Below are positions 11,001-17,580 of a DNA stretch of 64,000 nucleotides, piece by piece (position 1 is the first letter of the stretch; each line of letters starts with the position of its first letter). The stretch spans positions 2,159,281 to 2,223,280 of the forward strand of contig NZ_JH815185.1 in NCBI RefSeq assembly GCF_000296385.1. The letters run 5' to 3'. Position numbers and translations under genes: made by a program. A model generated the notes under the pieces. The model saw only the letters and a program-made list of their open reading frames with translations, did not search any database and was not told the DNA's origin. Source of the stretch: Lachnoanaerobaculum sp. OBRC5-5 (GTDB lineage: Bacteria > Bacillota > Clostridia > Lachnospirales > Lachnospiraceae).

Positions 11001-11377
11001 TTGTGAAATTCGCTGTCTGAACTGTCAATGCTCAAATAGTTGCTTGCCGGTCTGTTTATCCAAGTAGAAATATTACTTGAATTTACAACCGGGAAAATTT
11101 TCTTTGGCAGATAAAGTACTCCATATGCTCCCGGAATACTCCTTGTAGTGGACGATATCGTAATATTTGCATAGAACGAAACCTCTTCTCCTACATAGAA
11201 ATCACTGTTTCCTCTGCTGTTGACAACATTTCTGTCGTATGTAACCTCTGCCAAAATATCCGGATCGTTTACTATGCCGGGCGGACCCGCATAAGCTGTA
11301 AATAATTCACTCATTGACAGAAAAACCATCACAAATGACAAAAGAGCGGCTAACAGTCGCTTTCTAAAATTATTCAT
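2057..11377 (-). CDS. Giant MucBP-repeat cell-surface adhesin (3106 aa)
   Basis: A very large secreted surface protein, probably an adhesin. Order of parts: a signal peptide (about residues 1-30, KKR-rich N-end, hydrophobic core, AYA-G cleavage site); an N-terminal region to about residue 940 of adhesin type with WxL/isopeptide-like beta content; a Cna-B/SdrD-like beta domain (about 945-1080, GKIYYDV...GDYAFDNI); 23 MucBP-like repeats (about 1084-2921), most opening AGN/DV and closing with YKRK; a Pro-Asn/Thr wall-spanning stretch (about 2921-2990); and a tail with VPKTED, a hydrophobic helix and KKKEER. The tail resembles a sortase signal but has Glu where Gly is usual. Start ATG has a strong AGGAGG. 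It is paralogous to the protein at 36719-43162. MucBP repeats bind mucin in lactobacilli; the ligand here is unknown. Confidence 0.9.
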   Translation of the reverse strand: MNNFRKRLLAALLSFVMVFLSMSELFTAYAGPPGIVNDPDILAEVTYDRNVVNSRGNSDFYVGEEVSFYANITISSTTRSIPGAYGVLYLPKKIFPVVNSSNISTWINRPASNYLSIDSSDSEFHKVKLKFISLGGGTTQTVPFKGTIKDRSLANDETYVIPYQVYDANDTLLESNNSTFSAKTYPVGYTDENNNIRRDYYYAQGTSSLQNNTTLANDLATYVPFNTRRTNWPAAGTYHGTETKIVGGDRRKTRVTVQLPANENFDTTDTRNSSWTYNAADHTISKDVEFQSNLNYTNEGFNIRYNNQTVGTQASPVTVEFPITWQYVNDDGSLDTASLEKSKSSVRYWSFPRVPATDRGLYMSKSASPWRFTFTDRDKTEHVYNMGFNWNWYVGNPEEYPTMGTYHTRVSSVVDTPVTDMELVGYQIRVLNPTGKVVDASGTIQTIPALDNTQLAALSNNKLVGVKDDGSEEVIATNVQITSNADEVRLPTPKFYKKIELRFTNPIEIQAPTGRVVDIRYRFRFEENAYNTAKAQLASKPNNASSNIQTRNTATVNGDNGAGRTWTGTGSDYVTWTKAFAAEYEHDTQNQNLGTKYLNEEFSMTDNIRFHYFLPPGGRKIKNPKFFLLADPALEFKSIQTSIGQNPELTPAVMSNYRVEYNFKNTGKTAYIWDLPDLNIPEGNDRYKYVYFSPRFKTTRNMAGGQNTIDTYLSWDNNEEATSNEVLGKYEDVLDLDNDGNTTEKFSSKKATYLYSPPLELILTKRSKRADSDVAQYSSLTTPDSEQIVDYKLNIFNNSITGVSGFTFFDILPHVGDKAIAPDQQGNYASRGSTYRLGLTGPLDPNPNYTYEYSTTPVTEGNIAANYAGATWTSSVSDWSAVTMFRLKMKPGYTLASGAADDITFRAKMPDTTPLDTTNKAVNTFAGFAGDSYTGAFEALSNVVVPKKYKISGKIYYDVPPAGGSGNGTYLTTDDDVPAAGRTVSLYDASGNPVLDESGNPMTTTANANGDYAFDNISKAGTYKVVITPGIGDTLSPNRVNSTSLIIGNDFANGTQGSNPVFETSVTLTPSDDKKTANAALVASNSTLKVKYVDMAGNPIPLDTGSGNVADTDSVHGFRDPYTVTPPTTLTGVANYEYAEPDLTNGRPLTGTLNPGQNVVVLKYKRKTAGNITVNHFEVGGSTQLYTPSGAAAPSAETYVGTEKLGLTENLTNKEADIANFEYVSTEVTGAPSATSPTATGETTVTYQTAPQTVTYRYKRKDAANITVNHYEVGGSTQLYTPAGAAAPSAETISGAGKLGTTQNLTNKAADIANYEYVSTDVTGASSATTPTSTGATTLTHGTSPQTVTYYYKRKNAGDVIVHHYEQGTTTQLVPDVTLNGTNKLGLPYNTTTQTIPNFTVVTVPTNQNGTYQPGTQTVTYYYKRNDAGNVIVNFVEQGTNTPLKSPVTMNGAGKLGLPYTTTPDTFANYELVSATPTNHTGNYPPAGSDITVTYVYRRKNAGNITVNHYEVGGSTQLYTPAGAAAPSAQNFDGSGKLGLSENLTNKAADIANYEYVSVDVTGASGASTPSATGDTSVTYQTGNQVVTYRYKRKDAANITVHHYIDGTTTELYTPAGATSPGPETINGGGKLGLTENLTNKEADIDNYEFVGVDVSGAASATTPSATGATTLTHGNTAQTVIYKYRRKNAGNIVVNHYEVGGSTQLYTPAGAAAPSAQTFDGTGKLGLVENLTNKEADIANYEFVNVEVTAAPGASTPTATGATGVTYRAGTQTVTYRYRRKNAANITVHHYEDGTTTELYTPAGAAAPSAETISGAGKLGTNENLTNKSADIANFEYVGIDVSGAPSATSPSSTGATTLTHGNNAQTVIYKYKRKDAGNVIVNYVEQGTNTPLKSPETKNGAGKLGLPYTTTPDTFANYELVSATPANHTGNYPPAGNDITVTYVYKRKNSGNITVNHYEVGTTNQLYKPSGAAAPSAQTFDGTGKLGLSENLTNKEADIANYEFVNVDVTGAAGASTPTASGDTTVTYQTGNQVVNYYYKRKDASNITVHHVEDGTTTELYTPAGAAGPSAEVISGAGKLGTNENLTNKSADIANYEFVSVDVSGAPSATSPSATGATTLTHGNSPQTVTYKYRRKDVGNVIVHHYEQGTTTPVSPDENLSGVGKSGLTYTTSPATVANYTVVNTTPTDHTGTYPNTGTTVVTYEYKRNDAGNVLVHHYEDGTTTPLVPDITMNGTGKLGLPYTTTDQNIPNFTLVSTPANQNGTYTTGNQTVTYYYKRNDAGNVLVHHYEQGTTTSVAPDETLNGAGKAGLPYTTNAATVANYTVVSTTPTDHTGTYPNTGTTVVTYEYVRNNAGDVVVHHYEEGTTTPLVPDTTMNGTGKLGLPYTTTEHSIPNFTLVAQPTNKNGTYTTGNQTVTYFYRRNDAGNVLVHHYEAGTTTSVSPDENLSGAGKSGLPYTTSPANVTNFTVVSATPTGHTGTYPATGTTEVTYLYTRNDAQSITVKYVEQGTGTPLDTDDVMGGAGKLGLAYTTTEKNIPNYELVAQPANKNGTYTNTPQTVIYEYRRIPAGDVTSVYVDEDGNEIDIPETQNGTGKLGLPYTTTSKTIPNFTLVSVPSNATGTFTPGPQTVTYVYRRADAGDVTVYHKSVYDNSDLSTPTVLDGSRKLGLPYTTTPETYSDYEIDTVPGNATGTYVSGSQTVTYLYKRKRSGGVTINYLDNHGNRIETPDTITGTDNVGLPYTTTPKVIPNYTLIVVPGNANGTFTVDPITVNYIYKRDDAGDVVVEHIDENGNVPLETPEVLDGTEKLGENYTTSSKVFDNYDLISVPSNATGTFTSGSQTVTYVYRRRDAGDVIAHYVNTAGIPIESDEILDGTRSLGLPYATAAKAINGYSLYLVQGAETGVFSSGRIEVTYIYKKDPSVVVIPGPVTPVTPINPSPINPINPINPINPVTPVNPSTPTTPTTPIRVATPSQITIPGRDEDVVIRPTRPLATPSIATSSNTSRGGSGSSGSGNTSVRPGQVSVDNKVTSKNAIEEPVILIDTPTPSKNPQPQKVTPVPSSTRVALAVPKTEDRKDVRGYVFILMSSIAAAMALAFKKKEER
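2445..2595 (-). repeat. Pro-rich PINP/VTP tandem triplet stretch
   Basis: Encodes tandem P-I-N and P-T/V-T triplets (PINPINPINPINP and TPTTPTTP) just before the C-terminal region. The DNA shows a 9/18-bp period (repeats of GGATTTATCGGG). Such segments usually span the peptidoglycan layer. Slippage could change its length. Confidence 0.8.
2615..8125 (-). repeat. MucBP repeat array, 23 units of two lengths with paired higher-order structure
   Basis: In the coding frame of the giant gene the array holds one divergent unit and 22 good units. Short units are about 70 aa and have the GKLGLPYTT core. Eight long units of about 93 aa carry an inserted ...YTPAGAAAPSAE... segment and an ENLTNK..ADIANYE core. 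Long units occur as A-B pairs: units 2-3, 6-7, 8-9 and 11-12. A-type units close near VTYQTG or VTYRAG and B-type units near TLTHG. Units 13-17 alternate between two short subtypes. This implies growth by duplication of two-unit blocks. Confidence 0.88.
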
Positions 11378-11741
11378 TATTCCTCCTATATACTTTAGTA
11401 AAAATATTAAAACTGTAAAATTATTGAGCCTTCTTTTTGATTGCTCCGCTATTTATATCCTGTTCAATACTTTACCATTTATGTGTACATTTAATGACTA
11501 CCTCCCCTTACTCTACAATCAAAATGTTGCTTAAGACTTTTTCAAAGGGCTTTGAAAACACTTAGGTTTTCCATATTATTAAAGCTCTTCAATATCTTCT
11601 TAAAACATCCATTTATCAACAGTGCTCGATTATCATAGCATATGTTTTATAAAAAATCATTAATAAATTTATACAGTTTTTTAAAAAAACAATAATATAT
11701 TTTAAATGTGAACTTTAAAGATTTTAAACGGTGTTAAAGCA
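11378..11741. other. Gene-free AT-rich region upstream of the giant adhesin
   Basis: No ORF or RNA gene was recognised. The right side (about 11630-11720) is very AT-rich, with runs such as TTTTTTAAAAAAAC. The stretch should contain the promoter and 5' leader of the minus-strand adhesin gene, whose ribosome-binding site AGGAGG lies next to the ATG; I could not place one convincing promoter. Confidence 0.5.
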
Positions 11742-11742
11742 T

Positions 11743-11771
11743 AAAAAAGTCGGGATTTTCTTATCCCGACT
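11743..11771 (-). terminator. Rho-independent terminator after the DUF1304 gene
   Basis: Stem AGTCGGGA with TCCCGACT (9 bp including a closing A-T), 6-nt loop. On the minus strand it is followed by the T-run encoded at 11743-11748. It ends the minus-strand cluster 11796-17202. Confidence 0.85.
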
Positions 11772-11795
11772 CTGATATTATTCTATGTTTTTATC

Positions 11796-12176
11796 CTATC
11801 TAAAGCGCAATGTACCTCGTTTTTCCCTGGCTATAAGGTTACATACAAACGCCGCTGCCGGTATAATTCCCTGCTTAAATATTATGGCAAAGTCCACACT
11901 GTAAGCTCCATATACTGCAGCCGCTATAATACAAAAAAGTGACAAAAGTACCATTTCTTTATTTTTCCTTATCATACCGAAGATAATACCCAAACCCAAA
12001 AAACCGTTATACAGGCCCTGATTTGCAGCCATGATTACTGTCTGAGAAAGAAAATCCGCAGTCATATTCGGATTGATTTTCATTCCGGCCTGCTGCCAGA
12101 AAAACATTTCCAAAGCCATTATTCCAAAACATTCAATTGCCGCCAATACAGCTAAAATCTTTGCCGCTTTTAGCAT
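11796..12176 (-). CDS. DUF1304 family small membrane protein
   Basis: A 126-aa integral membrane protein with four predicted hydrophobic segments (about residues 4-25, 50-68, 75-95, 100-118). The family-typical signature NQGLYNGFLGLG is present at about residues 51-62, and an EMFFW motif follows the first helix. The function of DUF1304 proteins is not established. It is the last gene of a minus-strand run, 30 bases after the AEC transporter and just before a terminator. ATG start with GGAGGA spaced normally. Confidence 0.85.
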   Translation of the reverse strand: MLKAAKILAVLAAIECFGIMALEMFFWQQAGMKINPNMTADFLSQTVIMAANQGLYNGFLGLGIIFGMIRKNKEMVLLSLFCIIAAAVYGAYSVDFAIIFKQGIIPAAAFVCNLIAREKRGTLRFR

Positions 12177-12206
12177 AAATCCTCCTATATAATATTTTTG
12201 AGTTTT

Positions 12207-13142
12207 TTATTTTATATATATTAATGTAATAACACTATACGCCACTAAAGCTGTTATCATAAACAATGATATAAATGCCGATATAAAGTTCTCTTCATCT
12301 TCACTTTTTACAAGCGGCTTTATCTGTAGCGGCACCGGAAATCCTGTCGGACACATAAAGTATAATAATACTCCGGCTTTAAATATATTATCCGCCATAT
12401 ATGTCGGGAAGAAAATAAAAAATCCTATAATTATAACTACACATCCGCATATCCTTATTATACCCAGCTTCAAAAGCGGAAGCAGTAGAGATTTTTCCAT
12501 CTTCAGCTCATAACCCAATGTAAAGAGGATTATTCCGGTAATAGGTGTGATCACCATCTCTATTGTAGATGTATAAACACTTCCAAGTTCGCTGTTCATC
12601 AAATGTCCTTGAATATCTGTCATATTGGAGACTATTCCGAATATAACCGCCAGCATAAACGGACTTAAGATTATTCTCTTTAATAATACCCTTATATCCG
12701 CTTTTTCTGAAAGATCCCTCGTAACAAGTATAGGAAGCAATCCAAAGTTTATTAAAATACCTGCCACATCAAATGTTAATATATTTACCGCATTTGACTT
12801 TGCCACCATGCTTAGGTATAGAGGCAATGCTACATTTCCACCTTCACAGGTAAGTAAGAGGAATGGCGAAATCTTTGCATATTTTCCTCCCTTCCCCACA
12901 ATAATCTTTCCTACTATATATATTATTATCCATAACGCATCCACATATATTATCTGTGGTACAAAGCTTTCTGAAATCTTTGATTCTGCAAGTACATGAT
13001 ATACCAGTAATGGAAACAATATATTAAATACTATTTTCTTGGCCCCTTCATTTTGTTCCGGCTTTATCCACGAATACTTTCGGGATAAAAATCCCAAAAA
13101 CATCATAAAGAAGACCGGAAATAATACTTCAACAGCTTTCAT
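12207..13142 (-). CDS. AEC (auxin efflux carrier) family transporter
   Basis: A 311-aa membrane protein with about ten hydrophobic helices in two halves. It matches the AEC/MFS-unrelated permease family by its opening segment (FPVFFMMFLGFLSRK), the NILFPLLVYHVL helix and the broken helix with CPTGFPVPLQ near the C-end, which corresponds to the conserved Pro/Gly crossover of this fold. Family members export or exchange organic acids (malate, lactate) or auxin-like compounds; the substrate cannot be told from sequence. It lies 25 bases after the methyltransferase gene, so is probably co-transcribed with the putative sugar genes, which may or may not mean a functional link. Confidence 0.85.
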   Translation of the reverse strand: MKAVEVLFPVFFMMFLGFLSRKYSWIKPEQNEGAKKIVFNILFPLLVYHVLAESKISESFVPQIIYVDALWIIIYIVGKIIVGKGGKYAKISPFLLLTCEGGNVALPLYLSMVAKSNAVNILTFDVAGILINFGLLPILVTRDLSEKADIRVLLKRIILSPFMLAVIFGIVSNMTDIQGHLMNSELGSVYTSTIEMVITPITGIILFTLGYELKMEKSLLLPLLKLGIIRICGCVVIIIGFFIFFPTYMADNIFKAGVLLYFMCPTGFPVPLQIKPLVKSEDEENFISAFISLFMITALVAYSVITLIYIK

Positions 13143-13167
13143 TAAAACTCCTTCTATCGTTTTACCG

Positions 13168-14292
13168 TCAAATTCTGCTCAGCCTGTCAGTCATCAGAGT
13201 ATATATATCTATTACGCTTTCAAAAGTTGTCTTTATAATATTTGCAATTTCATTTGTATACCCCGGTGCAACTATTATTATAGCCTCAAGTTTTCTCTTC
13301 CTTGCCTCATCCGGTGAAATAATCGGAATATGTGATGCCGGTGCATATTTTCCCTGCTTAAAAGGTGCGGAATCTATTATACAGTCTACATAATCTGCAA
13401 TACCTGTGGTTGCACAGAGGGTAAATCCCTGATGTGACGCTCCCCATATTGCTATTTTACCCGCTTTTGCATATTTTTTTACAGTTTCAAGCACCTCTGT
13501 TGCTATATCATTTTTCTTTGAAATGATACCGCAAATATCCGGAAGTTTTCTTTTCTTTACTATCATTGATATGGTGTCTCTGTTTACCGTTTCTTTTTCA
13601 AGTACTTCAAATCCGCATATATTTAAAAGATGTGTAAGGCTTTCAAAGCTGTAATAAGCTATATGATCCGGAATTATTTCATAGAAACTGTTTTGCTCCA
13701 TGATATATTCAAAGCTTGGCACCGTAATGAGTCCATAACCCTCATCACATAGATTATTGTATATTGCTTTTAAATATGTTCTCGGATGCGGCTGATGCTC
13801 AAGGAAGTTAAAAGACATAAAAGCGTCAAAAGGTCCGTTCTTAAATATATGATCTTCACTCTCCGGGAAATCCTCATCCACTCTGAGTCCTGCTTCTTTT
13901 GCAATCTGTACAAGATCCTTTTTGTGTTCGGTGCCGTACCCTTCTACCGGAAAGTCTGAGAGCATGCCGAGGAATTCTCCTCTACCGCAGCCTACCTCTA
14001 TTATCTTCTTTCCTTCCAATGATGCAAACTCTATAAAATGTTTATATTGGCTTTTTCTTAGGCCTTCCATTGTTGTGGAATAGCCGCCGGCTCTTATAAC
14101 ATCTCTATAATAATATACCGCATCATTTTTTAACTGCACAAGACCGCAATCCTCACAGACACATAGTGATACTTCTATACCGCTGTCTTTATCAAGTTCT
14201 TCCTTTGTCGGAATATCCTGTGCACTTGCCGGCATATTTTCTATTTTCATAAGTTCATGTAATGAACCTTTACAACTGATACATTTTTTCAA
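13168..14292 (-). CDS. Class I SAM-dependent C-methyltransferase of nucleotide-sugar type
   Basis: A 374-aa three-part protein. Residues about 1-60 carry two Cys pairs (CISC near the start, CVCEDCG near 45-51), the zinc-binding N-domain of sugar C-methyltransferases. Residues about 90-200 are a Rossmann methyltransferase with KKIIEVGCGRGEF (SAM motif I). Residues about 240-374 include IAIWGASHQGFTL and IIDSAPFKQGKY, matching the C-terminal domain of the Methyltransf_13/14 family (TylC3-like). Known relatives methylate C-3 of dTDP-4-keto-deoxysugars. Its neighbours, an SDR enzyme and a ThDP enzyme, support a modified-sugar pathway. The exact substrate is unknown. Confidence 0.85.
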   Translation of the reverse strand: MKKCISCKGSLHELMKIENMPASAQDIPTKEELDKDSGIEVSLCVCEDCGLVQLKNDAVYYYRDVIRAGGYSTTMEGLRKSQYKHFIEFASLEGKKIIEVGCGRGEFLGMLSDFPVEGYGTEHKKDLVQIAKEAGLRVDEDFPESEDHIFKNGPFDAFMSFNFLEHQPHPRTYLKAIYNNLCDEGYGLITVPSFEYIMEQNSFYEIIPDHIAYYSFESLTHLLNICGFEVLEKETVNRDTISMIVKKRKLPDICGIISKKNDIATEVLETVKKYAKAGKIAIWGASHQGFTLCATTGIADYVDCIIDSAPFKQGKYAPASHIPIISPDEARKRKLEAIIIVAPGYTNEIANIIKTTFESVIDIYTLMTDRLSRI

Positions 14293-14313
14293 AAATATTC
14301 TCCTCTATAGCTT

Positions 14314-15264
14314 TTAATCTTTGATATCACACATATCCTTGATACCGCCGTCAAAGCCGTAAGCTTCTTTAAAGCCGATTTCCTTTAATAAACCGATACT
14401 CGGATTTAAAAAAGGTGTGCCCTCACTTGCAGCCTCTCTTTTTTCAACTATGATATTGCTGTTGCTTTTCAATATCCTCTTCATATCCTTTACATAGTCC
14501 ATAAGCCGCTTATTATCTTCACCCGCTATATTGAACACATAATTCCCGTTTAAATTCTTCGTTGAAAGCAGGTAAATCGCATTACAAAGGTCTTTAATAT
14601 ATATATAATTCCAAGACTGTAAACATTCCCCGGTATGTACATCAATATTTTCTCTAAAATTATTGATACAGGAAGATATTAAAGAGGTCTCATGATCGCC
14701 TTTTCCAAACACTGAGAAAATACGCATATGCACATATTCTATGCCTAAATCATCTCCAAGTTTTTTAAGTTCTTTTTTTAATTCGAGCTTTGCCTTGCCA
14801 TACTCCGATTTTGGTGAAGTTGATGAGTTTTCATCCTGTAAAGGTATTTGTTTGATGTCAAAATCCTTACCGTATACTTTTTGTATATCCTCCAGAGTCT
14901 GTCCGTATTCCGCCTGAGATCCTGCAAAGAGCATTCTTTTTGCATTCTTCTCCTTACATACTTTCATAAGCCTTTTTGCGAAATCTATATTTTCAGATTG
15001 AACGGCTTTATCCATTCTTCCTGTCTTGCCTATTCCGCCCCACGCCAGATGTATGCATATATCAAAATCTGTATCCAGTTTTTCTATATCCTTCATATCA
15101 AGAACTATAAGCTTGAATTTATTGTTTTTTTCATACTTTAAAAGCTCATCTTTGCCTCTTGCATTTTCTCTGACCAAAGCAAGTACTTCTTCATTTTTTG
15201 AGAGAAAGTATTCCACCAAATGTCTACCCAAAAACGAAGCCGCTCCTGTAATAAGTACTCTCAT
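14314..15264 (-). CDS. NAD-dependent epimerase/dehydratase (extended SDR), sugar type
   Basis: A 316-aa extended short-chain dehydrogenase. The cofactor loop is at the N-end (ITGAASFLGRH, GxxxxxG). The catalytic Ser is in FAGSQAEYG (about residue 120) and Tyr-Lys in SEYGKAK. A C-terminal sugar-nucleotide part holds FGKGD and QSWNYIYIKDL. Relatives are 4-epimerases, 4,6-dehydratases or 4-ketoreductases of nucleotide-sugars. It sits 3 bases after the ThDP gene and 21 bases before the methyltransferase, so the three are very probably one operon. It could reduce the product of the ThDP enzyme. Which reaction it performs is inferred only from context. Confidence 0.85.
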   Translation of the reverse strand: MRVLITGAASFLGRHLVEYFLSKNEEVLALVRENARGKDELLKYEKNNKFKLIVLDMKDIEKLDTDFDICIHLAWGGIGKTGRMDKAVQSENIDFAKRLMKVCKEKNAKRMLFAGSQAEYGQTLEDIQKVYGKDFDIKQIPLQDENSSTSPKSEYGKAKLELKKELKKLGDDLGIEYVHMRIFSVFGKGDHETSLISSCINNFRENIDVHTGECLQSWNYIYIKDLCNAIYLLSTKNLNGNYVFNIAGEDNKRLMDYVKDMKRILKSNSNIIVEKREAASEGTPFLNPSIGLLKEIGFKEAYGFDGGIKDMCDIKD

Positions 15265-15267
15265 AGT

Positions 15268-17202
15268 TTACTCCGGCATCCTCGGTATTATCATATTCTC
15301 GTCCATTTCCTCATCTGAAAGGAATGGAACCAAATCTTCAAGCGGAGGACTCACCATTCTTCCGTCAGGCATTTGCTTACCTGATGACTTAGGCTCAAAG
15401 TTTTGCTCCGTAGTTACAAAGGCCTCACAGATTACAGGTCCCTCGGCTTTAAAGGCCTTTTCAACAGCATCCGCAATTTCCGAATTTGTCTTTGCACCGA
15501 TATAATTTATACCGTAAGCATTTGCTATTTTTTCCATACTTGGGAATGAGAGGTCTCCACTGTCAGGTCCGATTCCAACCAAAGGCTTGTCACCGAAAAA
15601 CTTATTTTGAGTCTGTCTGATACTGTGATATCCTTCATTGTTTATAAGGAATATTTTTATATCCGCCTTATGATGCACTATTGTCTGCAACTCCTGCAAA
15701 TTCATTTGTATGCTTCCGTCACCTGTAATAAGTATCAGCTCTTTATCAAATCTCTTCCCTTCAATATTTGCCATATATGCTCCTATTGCGGCCGGCAAGT
15801 CATATCCCATGGATGCCACCGCAGAGTTTGATATAAATCTTTGACCTTTTTTTATAATGTATGAATGTCCGCCAACCACACAGGCAGATCCGTTTCCTAC
15901 CACTGTAATCTGATTTTCTTTTGCCCTGTCACCTATCTCTTTTATAAAAGCATATACATTAGCTTTTTTACTGTCATCCTTTTCAAGGAATTCTTTCCTG
16001 CAGACCGGATATTTCTTTAACCAGTACTTAACTGTTTCATTCCAGCTCATTCCTTTAAGACCTTCACCGCCTTCAAATACAGGCGTCTTTTGCTCTTTTA
16101 ATACATCTATAAGCTGTCGCATAAATACCTTACAGTCTGCATGAACAGGTATATCAATATGTACGGTAGGCTTTTTTAATTCTTCTTTATCAATATCATT
16201 TACTATGGTAAAGGCCTCTCTTGCCCAACCTTTATAGTTAAATCCTACCTGTCTGAGACTCAATCTTGATCCTACCGACAGTAAAAGGTCTGAGTTTTGC
16301 ACAGTAAAGTTTCCCGGTCTGTCCCCGAAATTTCCCGGTCTTCCGGCGTATAGAGGATGGTCCACTTCTATACAGTCCTCCGAGTTCCACCCTACCACAA
16401 CCGGAATATTTAAAATTTCTGCCAGCTCCATAAACTCTTTATGTGCATTTCCTATTCTGATACCGTTTCCGGCATTAAATACAGGTCTCTTTGCTTTTCT
16501 TATCCTGTCAATAATTTCTATAAACACATCCCTTGATAAAGGTTTCGGCTCATTACCGAGATCTAACTTTGTTCTGTTATCAACATCAATCTTATATGGT
16601 GAGGGCTTTGCCCAACCGTCACCACTGGACTCATAATTTCCGATATCAAAACCGATCAGTTCATCTTCTTCTATAATACTTCCCTGTACATCAAGCGGTA
16701 TATCAAGCCAAACCGGTCCCGGTCTGCCATGTGTTGCAAGATAGGCACATTTTTCAACCAGATACCTGATTCTCATAGGTTCCGTTATCATTTCACTGTA
16801 CTTACTCATACACTCTATTGATTTACAAATATCAAACTCCTGATCTCCCATAGCTCTGATACCTGTTCCCGAGTATCTGGCAGTCCAATCATACCTTACC
16901 TGTCCTGAAATTACAAACATCGGTATCGAATCAAGCCATGCACCGAGCACGCCTGTGATAGCATTTGTTCCCCCGGGACCTGTGGTAACACATAGCACCG
17001 CCATTTGGTTATTTATTCTGGCATATGCCTCAGCCGCCATTGCACAGGCCTGTTCATGATGATTATATGTAATGGTAAGACCCTCCTGATGTCCCAGTCC
17101 GTCATTCAGATGCATTGCTCCTCCGCCTGTAACACTGAAGCCATGGCTTATTCCAAGTTCTACAAGTCTTTTAGCAATATAATTGCTCAATTTGATTTTC
17201 AT
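15268..17202 (-). CDS. Thiamine-diphosphate enzyme, acetolactate-synthase-like, probably sugar-branching
   Basis: A 644-aa ThDP enzyme with the three-domain acetolactate synthase layout. The N-terminal Pyr domain carries the catalytic Glu in NHHEQACAMAAEAYAR (about residue 50). The central domain is about residues 220-400. The PP domain has the ThDP/Mg motif GDGS...LINNEGY, with about 26 residues between GDG and NN. It is longer than typical IlvB (about 560-600). There is no ilvN neighbour, and the next genes are an SDR and a sugar-type methyltransferase. This context recalls enzymes such as YerE that add a two-carbon branch to keto-deoxysugars. That role is inference; a plain catabolic acetolactate synthase is the main alternative. 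Confidence 0.8.
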   Translation of the reverse strand: MKIKLSNYIAKRLVELGISHGFSVTGGGAMHLNDGLGHQEGLTITYNHHEQACAMAAEAYARINNQMAVLCVTTGPGGTNAITGVLGAWLDSIPMFVISGQVRYDWTARYSGTGIRAMGDQEFDICKSIECMSKYSEMITEPMRIRYLVEKCAYLATHGRPGPVWLDIPLDVQGSIIEEDELIGFDIGNYESSGDGWAKPSPYKIDVDNRTKLDLGNEPKPLSRDVFIEIIDRIRKAKRPVFNAGNGIRIGNAHKEFMELAEILNIPVVVGWNSEDCIEVDHPLYAGRPGNFGDRPGNFTVQNSDLLLSVGSRLSLRQVGFNYKGWAREAFTIVNDIDKEELKKPTVHIDIPVHADCKVFMRQLIDVLKEQKTPVFEGGEGLKGMSWNETVKYWLKKYPVCRKEFLEKDDSKKANVYAFIKEIGDRAKENQITVVGNGSACVVGGHSYIIKKGQRFISNSAVASMGYDLPAAIGAYMANIEGKRFDKELILITGDGSIQMNLQELQTIVHHKADIKIFLINNEGYHSIRQTQNKFFGDKPLVGIGPDSGDLSFPSMEKIANAYGINYIGAKTNSEIADAVEKAFKAEGPVICEAFVTTEQNFEPKSSGKQMPDGRMVSPPLEDLVPFLSDEEMDENMIIPRMPE

Positions 17203-17344
17203 AGTATTCTCCCTGAATTCTAAGTACTTAAATTTTATATCAAGTCAAAATCACGACCAAAATATTTATAAAATATCAATACGATTATACCATAAGATTT
17301 ATAAGTATTATAGCTTTTAACAAAGCCTTTTGATTTTATTATTA

Positions 17345-17580
17345 TTGATTCAGTTCGTAGAGTTTTTGTTGGTAACTGTTCCAACCGAATTTTTTGTGTC
17401 CAAGTTATCAACAGCTTGTATCTATATTTTTCCTATACAGAATAATTTCTATGTACACAGTCTAAATGGTAACTAATAATGAACTTGACAACTTAATAAC
17501 CACTCAGAAACTCTACCTTGGAGAAGACTGCCCATTTTTAAGATGTATCAAGTTGGTTATTGTGTCGTGAATAATTCAGG
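17345..17580 (-). repeat. Degenerate inverted repeat, left copy
   Basis: Read on the minus strand from 17580, this begins CCTGAATTATTCACGACACAA and continues with GATACATCT, CTTCTC, GTAGAGTTT, TTATTAAGTTGTCAAG, TTCATTATTAGTTAC, TACATAG, CAAAAACTC and CTGAATCAAT. The same ordered blocks occur on the plus strand at 22131-22490. The first 24 bases are also the last seven codons and the stop of the permease gene. No gene is otherwise seen in 17203-17556; the right part should include the promoter of the ThDP operon. Confidence 0.7.

Noticed and set aside
12625-12999. 124-aa plus-strand ORF
   Set aside because: Lies antisense within the AEC transporter gene; low-complexity shadow of membrane helices.
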